A stretch of DNA of 64,000 nt. Source: Streptomyces purpureus. Lineage in GTDB: Bacteria; Actinomycetota; Actinomycetes; Streptomycetales; Streptomycetaceae. The stretch is taken from contig NZ_BMQQ01000001.1 of NCBI RefSeq assembly GCF_014648195.1, forward strand, positions 193,690 through 257,689. The letters are read 5' to 3'. The notes beneath the pieces were generated by a model. The model was not told where the DNA came from and did no database searches. It saw only the letters and a program-made list of their open reading frames with translations. A program made the translations under genes and the position numbers. Shown in pieces: positions 16,626-23,912 of this stretch (position 1 is its first letter; the number at the start of each line of letters is the position of its first letter).

Positions 16626-16970
16626 ATGTCGAAACAGGAGCTCGAAATCCTCGGGCAGGACGCTGAAGGCTGCTGCGGCCGGCTCGCCGCTGGACAAGAA
16701 CCAGGCCGCCGACCTGGCGAAGGTGTTCAAGGCCCTGGGTGACCCGGTCCGGCTGCGGCTGCTGTCGATGATCGCCTCCCGGGACGGGGGTGAGGTCTGC
16801 GTGTGCGAGCTGACCCCGGCCTTCGAGCTGTCCCAGCCGACGACCTCCCACCATCTCAGCTGCTGCGCCAGGCCGGCCTCGTCGACCGCGAACGCCGCGG
16901 CACCTAGGTCTACTACTGGGGCCTGCCCGCCGCCCTGGAACGCCTCGCCGCCGTGCTGAAGGCGGGCTAG
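16626..16970 (+). pseudogene. arsR: ArsR-family repressor, disrupted by two frameshifts and a nonsense codon
   Basis: The start MSKQELEILGQDAEGCC is in one frame, and the core LDKNQAADLAKVFKALGDPV then EVCVCELTPAFELSQPT in another, implying a shift near 16680. The As-binding ELTPAFELSQ helix with CVCEL is intact. After SHHL one A is missing near 16858; restoring it gives the expected KLLRQAGLVDRERRGT. A TAG at about 16906 then replaces the Trp before VYYWGLPAALERLAAVL. Three independent lesions indicate decay rather than a single sequencing error. Confidence 0.8.
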
Positions 16971-17049
16971 GTGCTGATCGCGGGGTTCGGCCCGGTCTCC
17001 GGCGCCCACTTCAATCCCGCGGTCACCCTCGCGGCCTGGCTGAGCGGGT
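16971..17049 (+). pseudogene. aquaporin/aquaglyceroporin fragment
   Basis: Directly after the arsR stop, 26 residues read VLIAGFGPVSGAHFNPAVTL then AAWLSG, which is the first half-helix region of a MIP channel with its NPA motif. Actinobacterial ars operons often place an aquaporin after arsR for arsenite efflux. Both ends are missing, and the fragment abuts an opposite-strand monooxygenase relic. Confidence 0.7.
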
Positions 17050-17170
17050 CTCCTGGCAGGCCCGCATGGCTTCGTCGAAGGGCCGGCGTCCGACGAGCAC
17101 GTCGTCGAGTGCCCGGGTTCCGCGTCCCGGAAGGCGTTTCTCGCCGAGCCGTGAGCGACTGCCCTGGTCA
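17050..17170 (-). pseudogene. relic of an FAD-dependent aromatic monooxygenase
   Basis: On the minus strand, SARNAFRDAE in one frame continues as TRALDDVLVGRRPFDEAMRA and CQET in another. This is the usual segment after the GD motif in PHBH-family monooxygenases (ISDAFRDAE-LA-RALDDVL). It is both truncated and frameshifted. The join with the aquaporin fragment near 17050 is a recombination or deletion point. Confidence 0.55.
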
Positions 17171-17327
17171 GCTGCACGACCGCGTAACCTGCTGCGTCAT
17201 GATCACCCGCGCCCGCGAGCGGGGCTGGCCCCGGGTCTGCCGGGCAGCCGGTTGCCGCGCCACCTGGGGCCCTGCACGGGTAGGCGATGATGCGCTAGGC
17301 GCCCACTGGGTGAGATGTCCGAGGGAA

Positions 17328-17343
17328 GGGCGGGCGCCCGCCC
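17328..17343. promoter_or_regulatory. 16-bp GC palindrome upstream of the nucleotidyltransferase pair
   Basis: GGGCGGGCGCCCGCCC is a perfect inverted repeat about 68 bp upstream of the first gene of the pair. AbiE-type systems are often autoregulated through inverted repeats, but at this GC content a chance palindrome is plausible. Confidence 0.3.
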
Positions 17344-17410
17344 GACGTACGTGCGACAGGGGACCCCCGTATCCGCCATGCCGCCGCCTCCCAGCAGTGA
17401 TACTGGACGC

Positions 17411-17773
17411 ATGGACACGACGACCACCGCGCCCCGCGCCGAGGTGCTGCGGGACCGCTATCGCAGCCGTCTGCCCGAGCGCTTGCAGGAGCTGACCGGC
17501 CCCATCGAGGGCGTCGTGGACCTGCCGCTCCACATCGTCTGGTCCGGGCGGACGAGCTACAGCCTGGACCGTCCGAAGTCCCGCATGACGCTCTACCGGA
17601 CTGTCCTCGCCGAAGGACTGCGCGAGGACCTCGTGACCCTCCTGCACTACCGGCTGCTCGCCGAGCAGTGGCCCGTGCTGCGGCGCTTGATCAGTCCCTA
17701 CATCCGCGAGGTCTGGGAGGACGCCTTCCCCGAGCTGCTCCGCACCGCTCCGGCCGACACGACCGCCGCGTGA
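17411..17773 (+). CDS. small partner protein of an AbiEii-type nucleotidyltransferase
   Basis: A 120-residue protein without recognised domains (MDTTTTAPRAEVLRDRYRSR start, helical, rich in Arg and Leu). Its four-base GTGA overlap with the following nucleotidyltransferase shows coupled translation. In AbiE-like toxin-antitoxin pairs the upstream gene is the antitoxin, but the usual AbiEi winged helix is not evident here, so this is inference from position. ATG 17411 is chosen over an in-frame ATG at 17315, which runs through a palindrome and Pro-rich noise. Confidence 0.65.
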   Translation: MDTTTTAPRAEVLRDRYRSRLPERLQELTGPIEGVVDLPLHIVWSGRTSYSLDRPKSRMTLYRTVLAEGLREDLVTLLHYRLLAEQWPVLRRLISPYIREVWEDAFPELLRTAPADTTAA

Positions 17774-18429
17774 AGCTCACTCCGCTCCACGAGCGTCTCC
17801 TCGCCGACATCCTCGACCTCGGCTCCCCCTACCCTCTGGTCCTCACCGGCGGATACGCCGTGCAGGCCCACGGCCTGGTCGAACGCTTCAGTCGTGACCT
17901 CGACGTCGCCACCGAGAACCCCGCTCCGATGCAGGAGATCGTCGCCTCACTCACAGCCGGCCTCAGCGGGCGCGGATGGCGGACCACGCACGTCCAGACC
18001 GATCCGCTCAGCGGCCGGTTTCTCGTCACCGATCCGGACACCGGCGAGGAGTGTGAGGTCGACGTCCTCAAGGAGGCGTTCTGGGCTCCGCCCGCCCAGA
18101 CCCCCTACGGCCCCGTTCTTTCCCTCGACGACGTGATCGGCACCAAGGTCCGTGCCCTCGCCGACCGCGGCACCGTCCGCGACCTCATCGACGTCCAGGC
18201 TGCCTCCCGCCACCGCTCCACCGCCGACCTCGAATCCCTGGGCCGCCGTCGCGCCCACGACGAGTTCAGCCTCGAAGACCTCCGGGACCGGCTGATCGGC
18301 GCGGACTGGTACGAGGACGAGGACTACACCGCGTACGGGCTCGCCTCCCGGCAGATCGAAGAACTCAAGGCGTGGGCCCTGGAGTGGGCGGAGGATCTGG
18401 GCGCGCGGATCCATGACGAGAACGCCTGA
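17770..18429 (+). CDS. nucleotidyltransferase, AbiEii toxin family
   Basis: A 219-residue protein with the minimal nucleotidyltransferase signature LTGGYAVQAHGLVERFSRDL then DVA (GG followed by Asp-x-Asp), then ECEVDVL carrying the third acidic residue, and the family motif IGTKVRALADRGTVRDLIDV. AbiEii and MenT-like toxins transfer nucleotides to tRNA or other targets and act in phage abortive infection. GTG 17770 overlaps the upstream stop. The pair lies inside a region of gene debris, typical of a mobile defence cassette. Confidence 0.8.
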   Translation: MKLTPLHERLLADILDLGSPYPLVLTGGYAVQAHGLVERFSRDLDVATENPAPMQEIVASLTAGLSGRGWRTTHVQTDPLSGRFLVTDPDTGEECEVDVLKEAFWAPPAQTPYGPVLSLDDVIGTKVRALADRGTVRDLIDVQAASRHRSTADLESLGRRRAHDEFSLEDLRDRLIGADWYEDEDYTAYGLASRQIEELKAWALEWAEDLGARIHDENA

Positions 18430-18524
18430 AAGGCGGTCAGCGCGTACGACCCCCTCTACCGCCGTTGCAGCGAGAGCATGCGGTGCAGCCAGTAGGTCCC
18501 AACCCGGAGCCGTCCACGGCGGGT

Positions 18525-18557
18525 GGCTGCCCTGCACGGCGGAGGTGCAGGGCAGCC
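18525..18557 (+). terminator. hairpin terminator after the nucleotidyltransferase pair
   Basis: A perfect 13-bp stem, GGCTGCCCTGCAC pairing with GTGCAGGGCAGCC across a 7-nt loop, about 95 nt after the stop. There is no T-run, as usual in Streptomyces. Confidence 0.75.
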
Positions 18558-19281
18558 GAGCGATACCCCGCAGTGGACTCACGGTGAAACCGGGCTGCGG
18601 TATGGCACACCCCGGGCAGCGGCCGTACGCGGGAGTCAGAGCCCCGGGTTCCGCCGAACCGTGGAGAGGAGCCGGGACGCTGCGAGCCCGCCTGCATCTA
18701 CGGTAAGGAGCGCGGCCTGGCTGTACTCACGCCAGGTGCGCAGGTGGACCGGCGGACAGCCGGTCAGCCAGGAGCGCATCCAGGCCCTGTAGCACGCCGC
18801 CCGCTTCCTGGTTACCACCGCCCGCATTGGCGACGGCACCCGCCTGCTCGCCCCCAGCCCCATGGGCCACGTGGTCCTCGATCGCCCGGCTCTAGGACGG
18901 ACTCCACGACACCAACGAGTGGATTACTCGGCGTGTCCATCCAGCGCGTCGGGCCCGGCGTCTGCTCAATCCAGCTTGATGAACGACGGGCGCGGGGCCA
19001 GGGACGTAGCTTCCCGATCCGGCTGGCCCAGGTGAAGCCAGTCAGGAGCATCTACGGACAGAAGCCTGGACTCGACGTCGGCGAGATTCTGTTGGGCAAT
19101 CCCGTTGACCCTGGAGGGCCTTGACGGCATCGACCTCAAGCCCGAGGAGATCGCCAACGTCCTGCGGGGAGCCATCAGCGCCGGAACCCTCGGAGCCGAG
19201 GCATCGCTCTGAGCCTGCGCGTAGATCACCCAGCCGCCGGGGCCAGCTCTCAGAAGAGCCGACCCTGGTGACCTTCCGGTG
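18558..19281 (+). other. 724-nt stretch of probable decayed coding sequence
   Basis: No intact gene. Plus-strand segments look coding: from about 18715 (LYSRQVRRWTGGQPVSQERI, then after a stop HAARFLVTTARIGDGTRLLA), and 19108-19212 (TLEGLDGIDLKPEEIANVLR to a TGA at 19210). They are in different frames and broken by stops. Neither is recognised. They may be remnants of one plasmid- or phage-type gene. Confidence 0.4.
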
Positions 19282-20334
19282 TCAGCGGGTGGAGCCCGGA
19301 CGAGGCTCCTCGCCCTGTCCCGGCAGCAGCCGCAGGGCGAGGACCGAGCCGTCGGCGTGGACGGAGACGGGGCCGCCCCAGTCCTTGTCGAAGGTGAGGC
19401 GGGGGTGGACGTGGCGGCTCGCGTGGACGAGGGCGCGGTACTCCTTGACGTCGCCCCTGGCGAGAAGCCGGAAGAGCTCCTCGTCCACGCCGGAGAACGC
19501 CTCGACGCGGGGGCCGTTGAGACGGAAGACGTGGTCGGTGCCGACGTACTCGTTGCCGAGGAGGGTGTGGGCGACGTCCTGGACGCTCGTACTGGCCGCG
19601 TGTTCGAGGCCGGTGAAGCGTTTGCGGCCCTGCCGGTCGGTCAGGTGGCGGGCGGTAGCGTGGCCGGAGCCGGTAAAGGCCATGAGGCCTGCTGCCGTCG
19701 TGTGGGCCAGGGACTCCTGGAACCAGGCGTAGTCCTTCGCCTGCACGTGGCAACCCCGTACGGGCTCCGGTGCCACCAGGCCCTCGGTCGGCGGGTGGAT
19801 GTCCGGCGTCACGTTCGCCTGGAACGGTGGGGCGTTCAGGTTCGGCTCACGGACCTCCGCCGGGAACAGCCAGCCGCCGCTGCCGGGTGCCTGGAGGGCG
19901 TGGACGGTCATCGTGCCGCCGTCCGTCGGGAGCTGTGTGCTGAACAACAAGCCGGGAGTCTCGTTCCACGGTCCGATGTGGACCGCTTCGGCGTGGGCCG
20001 AGGCGGAGGCCAGCTGCTCGGCGGAGGTGGCGAAGTCGCTGTGATTGCCCTTGCCGGAGAGGGGGGTGACGAGGGACGGCTCTTCCGGCTGCCAGACCTC
20101 GACGAAGTACTGAGGGCGGTAGCGGTACTTCACCTTCTCGCCCTTGTCCCTGCTCGTGAGGGCCCAGCCCGCACGCAACACCGTGTCGGCGGGGACGATC
20201 GTCACCGTGTGGTCGGGGAAGCGGCTGCCCAGCATGTGCTTGGCGAGCGTGAGCGCGAAACCGATGCCGAGCTCACGGTGTGCGCGGGCGGTTCGCCATC
20301 GGGCTGGACCGTACGGAAGGGAGGAGCGGCGCAC
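19282..20334 (-). CDS. conserved protein of unknown function
   Basis: A 350-residue cytoplasmic-looking protein without signal or membrane segments. It has a mixed alpha/beta composition with recognisable blocks (TLAKHMLGSRFPDHTVTIVP, AEAVHIGPWNETPGLLFSTQ, GGTMTVHALQAPGSGGWLF). No catalytic motif is recognised. The exact start is uncertain: the first 25 residues are basic and low-complexity, and homology probably begins near HRELGIGFALTLAK. It sits alone between debris and panD. Confidence 0.6.
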   Translation of the reverse strand: MRRSSLPYGPARWRTARAHRELGIGFALTLAKHMLGSRFPDHTVTIVPADTVLRAGWALTSRDKGEKVKYRYRPQYFVEVWQPEEPSLVTPLSGKGNHSDFATSAEQLASASAHAEAVHIGPWNETPGLLFSTQLPTDGGTMTVHALQAPGSGGWLFPAEVREPNLNAPPFQANVTPDIHPPTEGLVAPEPVRGCHVQAKDYAWFQESLAHTTAAGLMAFTGSGHATARHLTDRQGRKRFTGLEHAASTSVQDVAHTLLGNEYVGTDHVFRLNGPRVEAFSGVDEELFRLLARGDVKEYRALVHASRHVHPRLTFDKDWGGPVSVHADGSVLALRLLPGQGEEPRPGSTR

Positions 20335-20670
20335 GCACGTGCGCAGGGGCGCGTTACCTGGACCTCGGCTCGGTCGGATCGGCGTCGATGCCTTGGCCCC
20401 GTCTCGCTCACGAGTGCCACGCTGCCGCGGGGCCCCCGCATGCCTGATGGTTCATCAGGTAAGTCAGCAGCCGGTCAGCATGAGTCCCCGCGCCTCCCGG
20501 GGCGGTTGTCCCAGCAGGCGCCGGTGCGGCGCGAAAGCCCAGGTGGGAAGCCGTCCAGCCCGACCGGAGCGATGTTCCTCTCAAACATCGTTCGGCTCGT
20601 GCCGGTGTACAGTCGAGAACGCCCTTGACCTGCACAAAGCAGGCAGGGAGCCGTCTCCTAGGAGTTCAAC
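20335..20670. other. 336-nt gap before panD
   Basis: No gene is supported. A short hairpin CCTGATG-GTT-CATCAGG lies near 20441-20457, and a TACAGT hexamer near 20609 could be a panD -10 element. The panD ribosome site is GGAG at 20660-20663. The rest shows nothing clear. Confidence 0.4.
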
Positions 20671-21099
20671 ATGCTGCGCACCATGTTCAAGTCCAAGATC
20701 CATCGCGCCACCGTGACCCAGGCCGACCTGCACTACGTCGGATCGGTCACCGTCGACGCCGAGCTGATGGAAGCCGCCGATCTGCTGCCCGGTGAGCTGG
20801 TGCACATCGTCGACATCGACAACGGCTCCCGGCTGGAGACGTATGTCATCGAGGGTGAGCGCGGATCCGGTGTCATCGGGATCAACGGCGCCGCCGCGCA
20901 CCTTGTGCACCCCGGTGACCTGGTCATTCTGATCAGTTACGCGCAGGTCGACGACGCCGAGGCGCGGGCGATGGTGCCGAAGGTCGTGCACGTCGACGCC
21001 GAGAACAAGATCGTGGAGCTCGGTTCCGACGCCTCGCAGCCGGTGCCCGGCAGCGACACCGCGCGCGCTCCGCACTCCGTGCCGGCCGCCCGGGGCTGA
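20671..21099 (+). CDS. panD: aspartate 1-decarboxylase
   Basis: A 142-residue PanD proenzyme that makes beta-alanine for pantothenate. It begins [20 protein letters not shown], with Lys9, the HYVGSVTVD self-cleavage site (Gly-Ser, serine near 25 becoming pyruvoyl) and the [20 protein letters not shown] core. The C-terminal 20 residues are an extra disordered tail. It is not clustered with panB/panC here. Confidence 0.95.
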   Translation: MLRTMFKSKIHRATVTQADLHYVGSVTVDAELMEAADLLPGELVHIVDIDNGSRLETYVIEGERGSGVIGINGAAAHLVHPGDLVILISYAQVDDAEARAMVPKVVHVDAENKIVELGSDASQPVPGSDTARAPHSVPAARG

Positions 21100-21216
21100 T
21101 TCCCCGGCGGCGTCGCGGGGCCGGATGAGTGGCCGGGCCGGGCGGGGGAAGCCGCAGTGGGAGAACCTGGACTCAGGACCGCCGCCAGCCGGCGCCCATC
21201 ACCCGAGGGGCCTGTC

Positions 21217-21492
21217 ATGACCCAGCCGCACCCCGATCCCACACCTCCACCGGTCCCGCCGCCCGGGCCCGGCCCTGTGCCGCCGCCGCCGACGCCGGGG
21301 CCGGTGCCGCCGACCCCGCCGCCGGTGCCGGAGCCGCCCCCGCCCAGCCCGGCGCCCGGACCGAAGCCGGGGCCCCCGCCGACCCCGCCGGACCCGATTC
21401 CGCAGCCGCCGGAACCCCCGCCGCTGCCCACCCCCGACCCGGGCGGCCCGGAGCCCCAGCCGCAGCCCTCCCCGCCTCCCGCGAGCCCGTGA
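21217..21492 (+). CDS. proline-rich low-complexity peptide
   Basis: A 91-residue polypeptide beginning MTQPHPDPTPPPVPPP, more than half proline, with the rest mostly Gly, Glu, Thr and Pro-flanked residues. It has no membrane segment or cysteine. GAGGGG precedes the ATG. The gene lies 35 nt before a RhoGDI-like gene on the same strand, so co-expression is likely. Such chains form extended polyproline helices that often bind SH3-like or Ig-like domains; that use is speculative here. Confidence 0.6.
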   Translation: MTQPHPDPTPPPVPPPGPGPVPPPPTPGPVPPTPPPVPEPPPPSPAPGPKPGPPPTPPDPIPQPPEPPPLPTPDPGGPEPQPQPSPPPASP

Positions 21493-21526
21493 GCGACCGA
21501 GCTGCGCAGGCCTGAGAGGACTTGTC

Positions 21527-21985
21527 ATGAGCAATGCCGGAGCCGGCGCGCCGACCGCGCCGGAACAGGTCGCGGACGGCCGGACCGTCCAGCTCCTCGG
21601 CTTGGATCTGCAGTTCACCATCCATGAGGAGATCTCGGTGCCGCTGCCCTCGCCGGGCGCCGCCGCCGTCGAGAAGCCGTTCGTGCTCAAGGAAGGCGTG
21701 GAGTGCCGTGTGGTGATCAGATTCGAGGTGACCGGCCCGTCGGTCACCGGGCTGCGCGTCCTGGACGTACGGGAGATGGAAGGGGCCGAGATCAGCCGCC
21801 GCGAGGTGCACCTCGGTGACTTCCGCCAGGGCGGCCCTTACGAGCTCGCCCTGCCGCCGGAGCGGATCCCGAGCGGGCGCCGGGCGCAGGGGCGGTACGA
21901 CGTCCACGCCTCGCTCCTGGACGCGGACGACCGCGTCCTCGACGTACGCGACTACTGCTTCGAGGTCGACAGGGATTGGGGCTGA
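21527..21985 (+). CDS. RhoGDI-like immunoglobulin-fold protein
   Basis: A 152-residue protein whose residues 50-152 resemble the C-terminal beta-sandwich of eukaryotic Rho GDP-dissociation inhibitors. FVLKEGVECRVVIRFEV corresponds to FVLKEGVEYRIKISFRV of RhoGDI, PSVTGLRVLDV to EIVSGMKYIQH, YELALPPERIPSGRRAQGRY to [20 protein letters not shown], and the ends are DRDWG versus KKDW. The RhoGDI N-terminal GTPase-binding arm is replaced by about 45 different residues. The eukaryotic family extracts prenylated Rho GTPases; no such client is known in Streptomyces, so the function is open. AGGA precedes the ATG. Confidence 0.75.
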   Translation: MSNAGAGAPTAPEQVADGRTVQLLGLDLQFTIHEEISVPLPSPGAAAVEKPFVLKEGVECRVVIRFEVTGPSVTGLRVLDVREMEGAEISRREVHLGDFRQGGPYELALPPERIPSGRRAQGRYDVHASLLDADDRVLDVRDYCFEVDRDWG

Positions 21986-22001
21986 CCTGCCGCGAGTACG
22001 C

Positions 22002-22032
22002 CGGACCGGCCCCGGGCACCGGGGCCGGTCCG
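22002..22032. terminator. bidirectional hairpin between convergent genes
   Basis: A 14-bp perfect stem (22002-22015 with 22019-22032) closed by a 3-nt loop, between the RhoGDI-like gene on plus and the DUF6479-like gene on minus. It can serve both transcripts. Confidence 0.8.
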
Positions 22033-22048
22033 CCCGTACAGGCGCGCC

Positions 22049-22405
22049 TTACGCCGACTGCTGCTTGTTCCCCGGGCTGTCCGGGTGGTCGGGGTGCGTC
22101 TCGTGGGGTACTTCGTTGCCGTGGCCACGTAGCTCGTAGGGCATCAGCCGCCGGCCGTCGTGCGGGAACTCCGTCTCGGCGTGGCTGCCGGACTCCTCGA
22201 TATGGGTCTGGTGATCGGGGGGATGCGGTTGCTCCTCGGGGCGCGGCACCGGCAGCTCCTGGCGCCGTTTGCGCATGCCGAGCCAGACCGCGCCGATCAG
22301 CATGGCCGTGATGGCGACACCCGCGATGAACTGGCCGAGGCCGTGCAGAAGCTCCCTGGCCGCGAGCTCTACGGCCAGGTCCTGGAGTGCGCTCGGTGTA
22401 GTCAT
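22049..22405 (-). CDS. small single-pass membrane protein (DUF6479-like)
   Basis: A 118-residue protein with one transmembrane helix near the N-terminus (GQFIAGVAITAMLIGAVWLG), a positive stop-transfer (MRKRRQ) and a His/Pro/Glu-rich cytoplasmic tail (RPEEQPHPPDHQTHIEE). It resembles the small Streptomyces family annotated as DUF6479. ATG 22405 is preferred; an in-frame GTG at 22444 has no ribosome site. Function unknown. Confidence 0.65.
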   Translation of the reverse strand: MTTPSALQDLAVELAARELLHGLGQFIAGVAITAMLIGAVWLGMRKRRQELPVPRPEEQPHPPDHQTHIEESGSHAETEFPHDGRRLMPYELRGHGNEVPHETHPDHPDSPGNKQQSA

Positions 22406-22486
22406 ACAAAACCCATACCCGACATGTCGGAACCTATGTTTCACCCGTATAAATGTTTATCGCTCATTTATCCGGGAAATCGGCTC

Positions 22487-22507
22487 GACGGAATTCCCAA
22501 TTCCGTC
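22487..22507 (+). promoter_or_regulatory. 9-bp perfect hairpin in the leader of the cell-wall hydrolase gene
   Basis: GACGGAATT-CCC-AATTCCGTC is a perfect stem with a 3-nt loop in a locally AT-rich stretch 113 nt upstream of the Rpf-LysM-M23 start and about 80 nt upstream of the minus-strand DUF6479-like gene. It may be a leader stem or an operator. It lacks the conserved parts of a ydaO c-di-AMP riboswitch. Confidence 0.45.
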
Positions 22508-22619
22508 AACTGGCCGAAATCCATAGGGGTTTGAGTGGCTGTCCGCCCTCTTGTCGTCGCCGGTTCCCAGCCAATATTTTTGGCGGCTGCTGAATGTGGA
22601 ACCGCACCAAGGGGGGCCC

Positions 22620-23912
22620 ATGGCCGGACGACACCGCCGGTACCAGCCGAGCCGCATCAACCGGGCTTCGCTCACCGTCACGGCGGGCGGCGCGGGTATG
22701 GCGCTGCCGCTGATCGGGGCCGGTACCGCGCACGCCGCGTCGGTCGACGTGTGGGAGAAGGTCGCCGCCTGCGAATCCACCAACAACTGGCAGATCAACA
22801 CCGGCAACGGCTACTACGGCGGCCTTCAGTTCAGCCAGTCGACCTGGGAGCAGTACGGCGGTACGCACTACGCGCCGCGCGCCGATCTCGCCTCCAAGGA
22901 CCAGCAGATCGCGATCGCCGAGAAGGTGCTCAAGGGGCAGGGGCCGCGCGCCTGGCCGACGTGTTCGGTACGGGCGGGACTCACCCGGGGCGGGGACTCG
23001 CCCGACATCGCCCCGCACCAGCGCGACGGCGTGGGCAAGCAGTCGCAGCGCGGCGGCGCGCCCAAGGCGCCGTCCAAGCCCGCCCCCAAGGCGCCCACCA
23101 GGCCCGTCGCCAAGACCCCGCCGGCGACCCCGACCACTGTGCCGACCGTCCGCGAGAGCTACACCGTCGCGCCGGGCGACTCCCTCTCCGGCATCGCGCA
23201 GGCCAAGCGGGTCGGCGGCGGCTGGAAGGCGCTGTACGAGGCGAACCGCACCGTCGTCGGGGACGACCCGGACCTGATCCACCCCGGCCAGAAGCTGACC
23301 CTGCGAATCTCCGCCCCCCGTCCGCCGGTCACCGCGTCGAAGGAACGCCCGAAGACGACAGCGAAGCCGCCCACCCAGGCCCGGCCCGCCGCCCGCCCGG
23401 CCGTCCGTCCCGCGGCGAAGCCGGTGACCAAGCCGGCCGCCAAACCGCCGGCCAGGCCCGCCAAACCCGTCACCAAGCCCGTCTCCAAGCCGCGCGACAC
23501 CCAGCAGGCCGGCTTCAGCGCCCCGGTGTCCGCGAGCATCGGCACGCCGTACCGCAAGGCGGGTTCGTCCTGGTCGAGCGGCTACCACACGGGTGTCGAC
23601 TTCCCCGTGCCCACCGGCACCTCCGTCATGGCCGTGGCCGCGGGCCGGGTCGTCTCGGCGGGCTGGGGCGGCGCCTACGGGTACCAGATCATCATCCGCC
23701 ACGACGACGGCCGCTACAGCCAGTACGCCCACCTGTCCGCGATGAACGTGCGGGAGGGTCAGACCGTGGGCAGCGGGCAGCGGATCGCCCGGTCAGGATC
23801 CACCGGCAACAGCTCGGGACCGCACCTGCACTTCGAGGTGCGCACGGGACCCGGATACGGGTCCGACATCGACCCGCTCTCCTACCTCCGGTCGGGGGGC
23901 GTCTCCCTCTGA
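22620..23912 (+). CDS. secreted cell-wall hydrolase: Rpf transglycosylase, LysM and M23 peptidase in one chain
   Basis: A 430-residue protein. The signal peptide (RHRRYQPSRINRASLTVTAG to AHA near 39) is followed by an Rpf/transglycosylase-like domain (about 41-120; VWEKVAACESTNNWQINTGN, catalytic Glu52). Next come a Lys/Ala/Pro linker, a LysM domain (about 178-228; YTVAPGDSLSGIAQAK), a long Pro-Ala-Lys spacer, and an M23 endopeptidase (about 308-425; YHTGVDF and GPHLHFEV supply the zinc ligands). It should cut both glycan strands and peptide stems, acting in spore germination or growth. GGGGGG precedes the ATG. The 3' end overlaps the opposite DMT-transporter gene by 120 bp. Confidence 0.9.
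   Translation: MAGRHRRYQPSRINRASLTVTAGGAGMALPLIGAGTAHAASVDVWEKVAACESTNNWQINTGNGYYGGLQFSQSTWEQYGGTHYAPRADLASKDQQIAIAEKVLKGQGPRAWPTCSVRAGLTRGGDSPDIAPHQRDGVGKQSQRGGAPKAPSKPAPKAPTRPVAKTPPATPTTVPTVRESYTVAPGDSLSGIAQAKRVGGGWKALYEANRTVVGDDPDLIHPGQKLTLRISAPRPPVTASKERPKTTAKPPTQARPAARPAVRPAAKPVTKPAAKPPARPAKPVTKPVSKPRDTQQAGFSAPVSASIGTPYRKAGSSWSSGYHTGVDFPVPTGTSVMAVAAGRVVSAGWGGAYGYQIIIRHDDGRYSQYAHLSAMNVREGQTVGSGQRIARSGSTGNSSGPHLHFEVRTGPGYGSDIDPLSYLRSGGVSL

Noticed and set aside
15628..16854. A 408-residue ArsM with N-terminal extension
   Set aside because: The extra 115 residues are antisense to arsR and non-homologous; GGAG and the conserved start at MSEQPTDL fix ATG 16509.
17170..17410. Short plus-strand frame MITRARERGWPRVCRAAGCR
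   Set aside because: No ribosome site, no homology and atypical composition; treated as spacer before the nucleotidyltransferase pair.
22410..22619. c-di-AMP (ydaO) riboswitch upstream of the Rpf-type gene
   Set aside because: Streptomyces rpf genes often have one, so it was looked for. The leader is only about 200 nt and lacks the conserved GGGTGAATC-like and CCGTCAGCTAACC-like elements; only a simple 9-bp hairpin is present.
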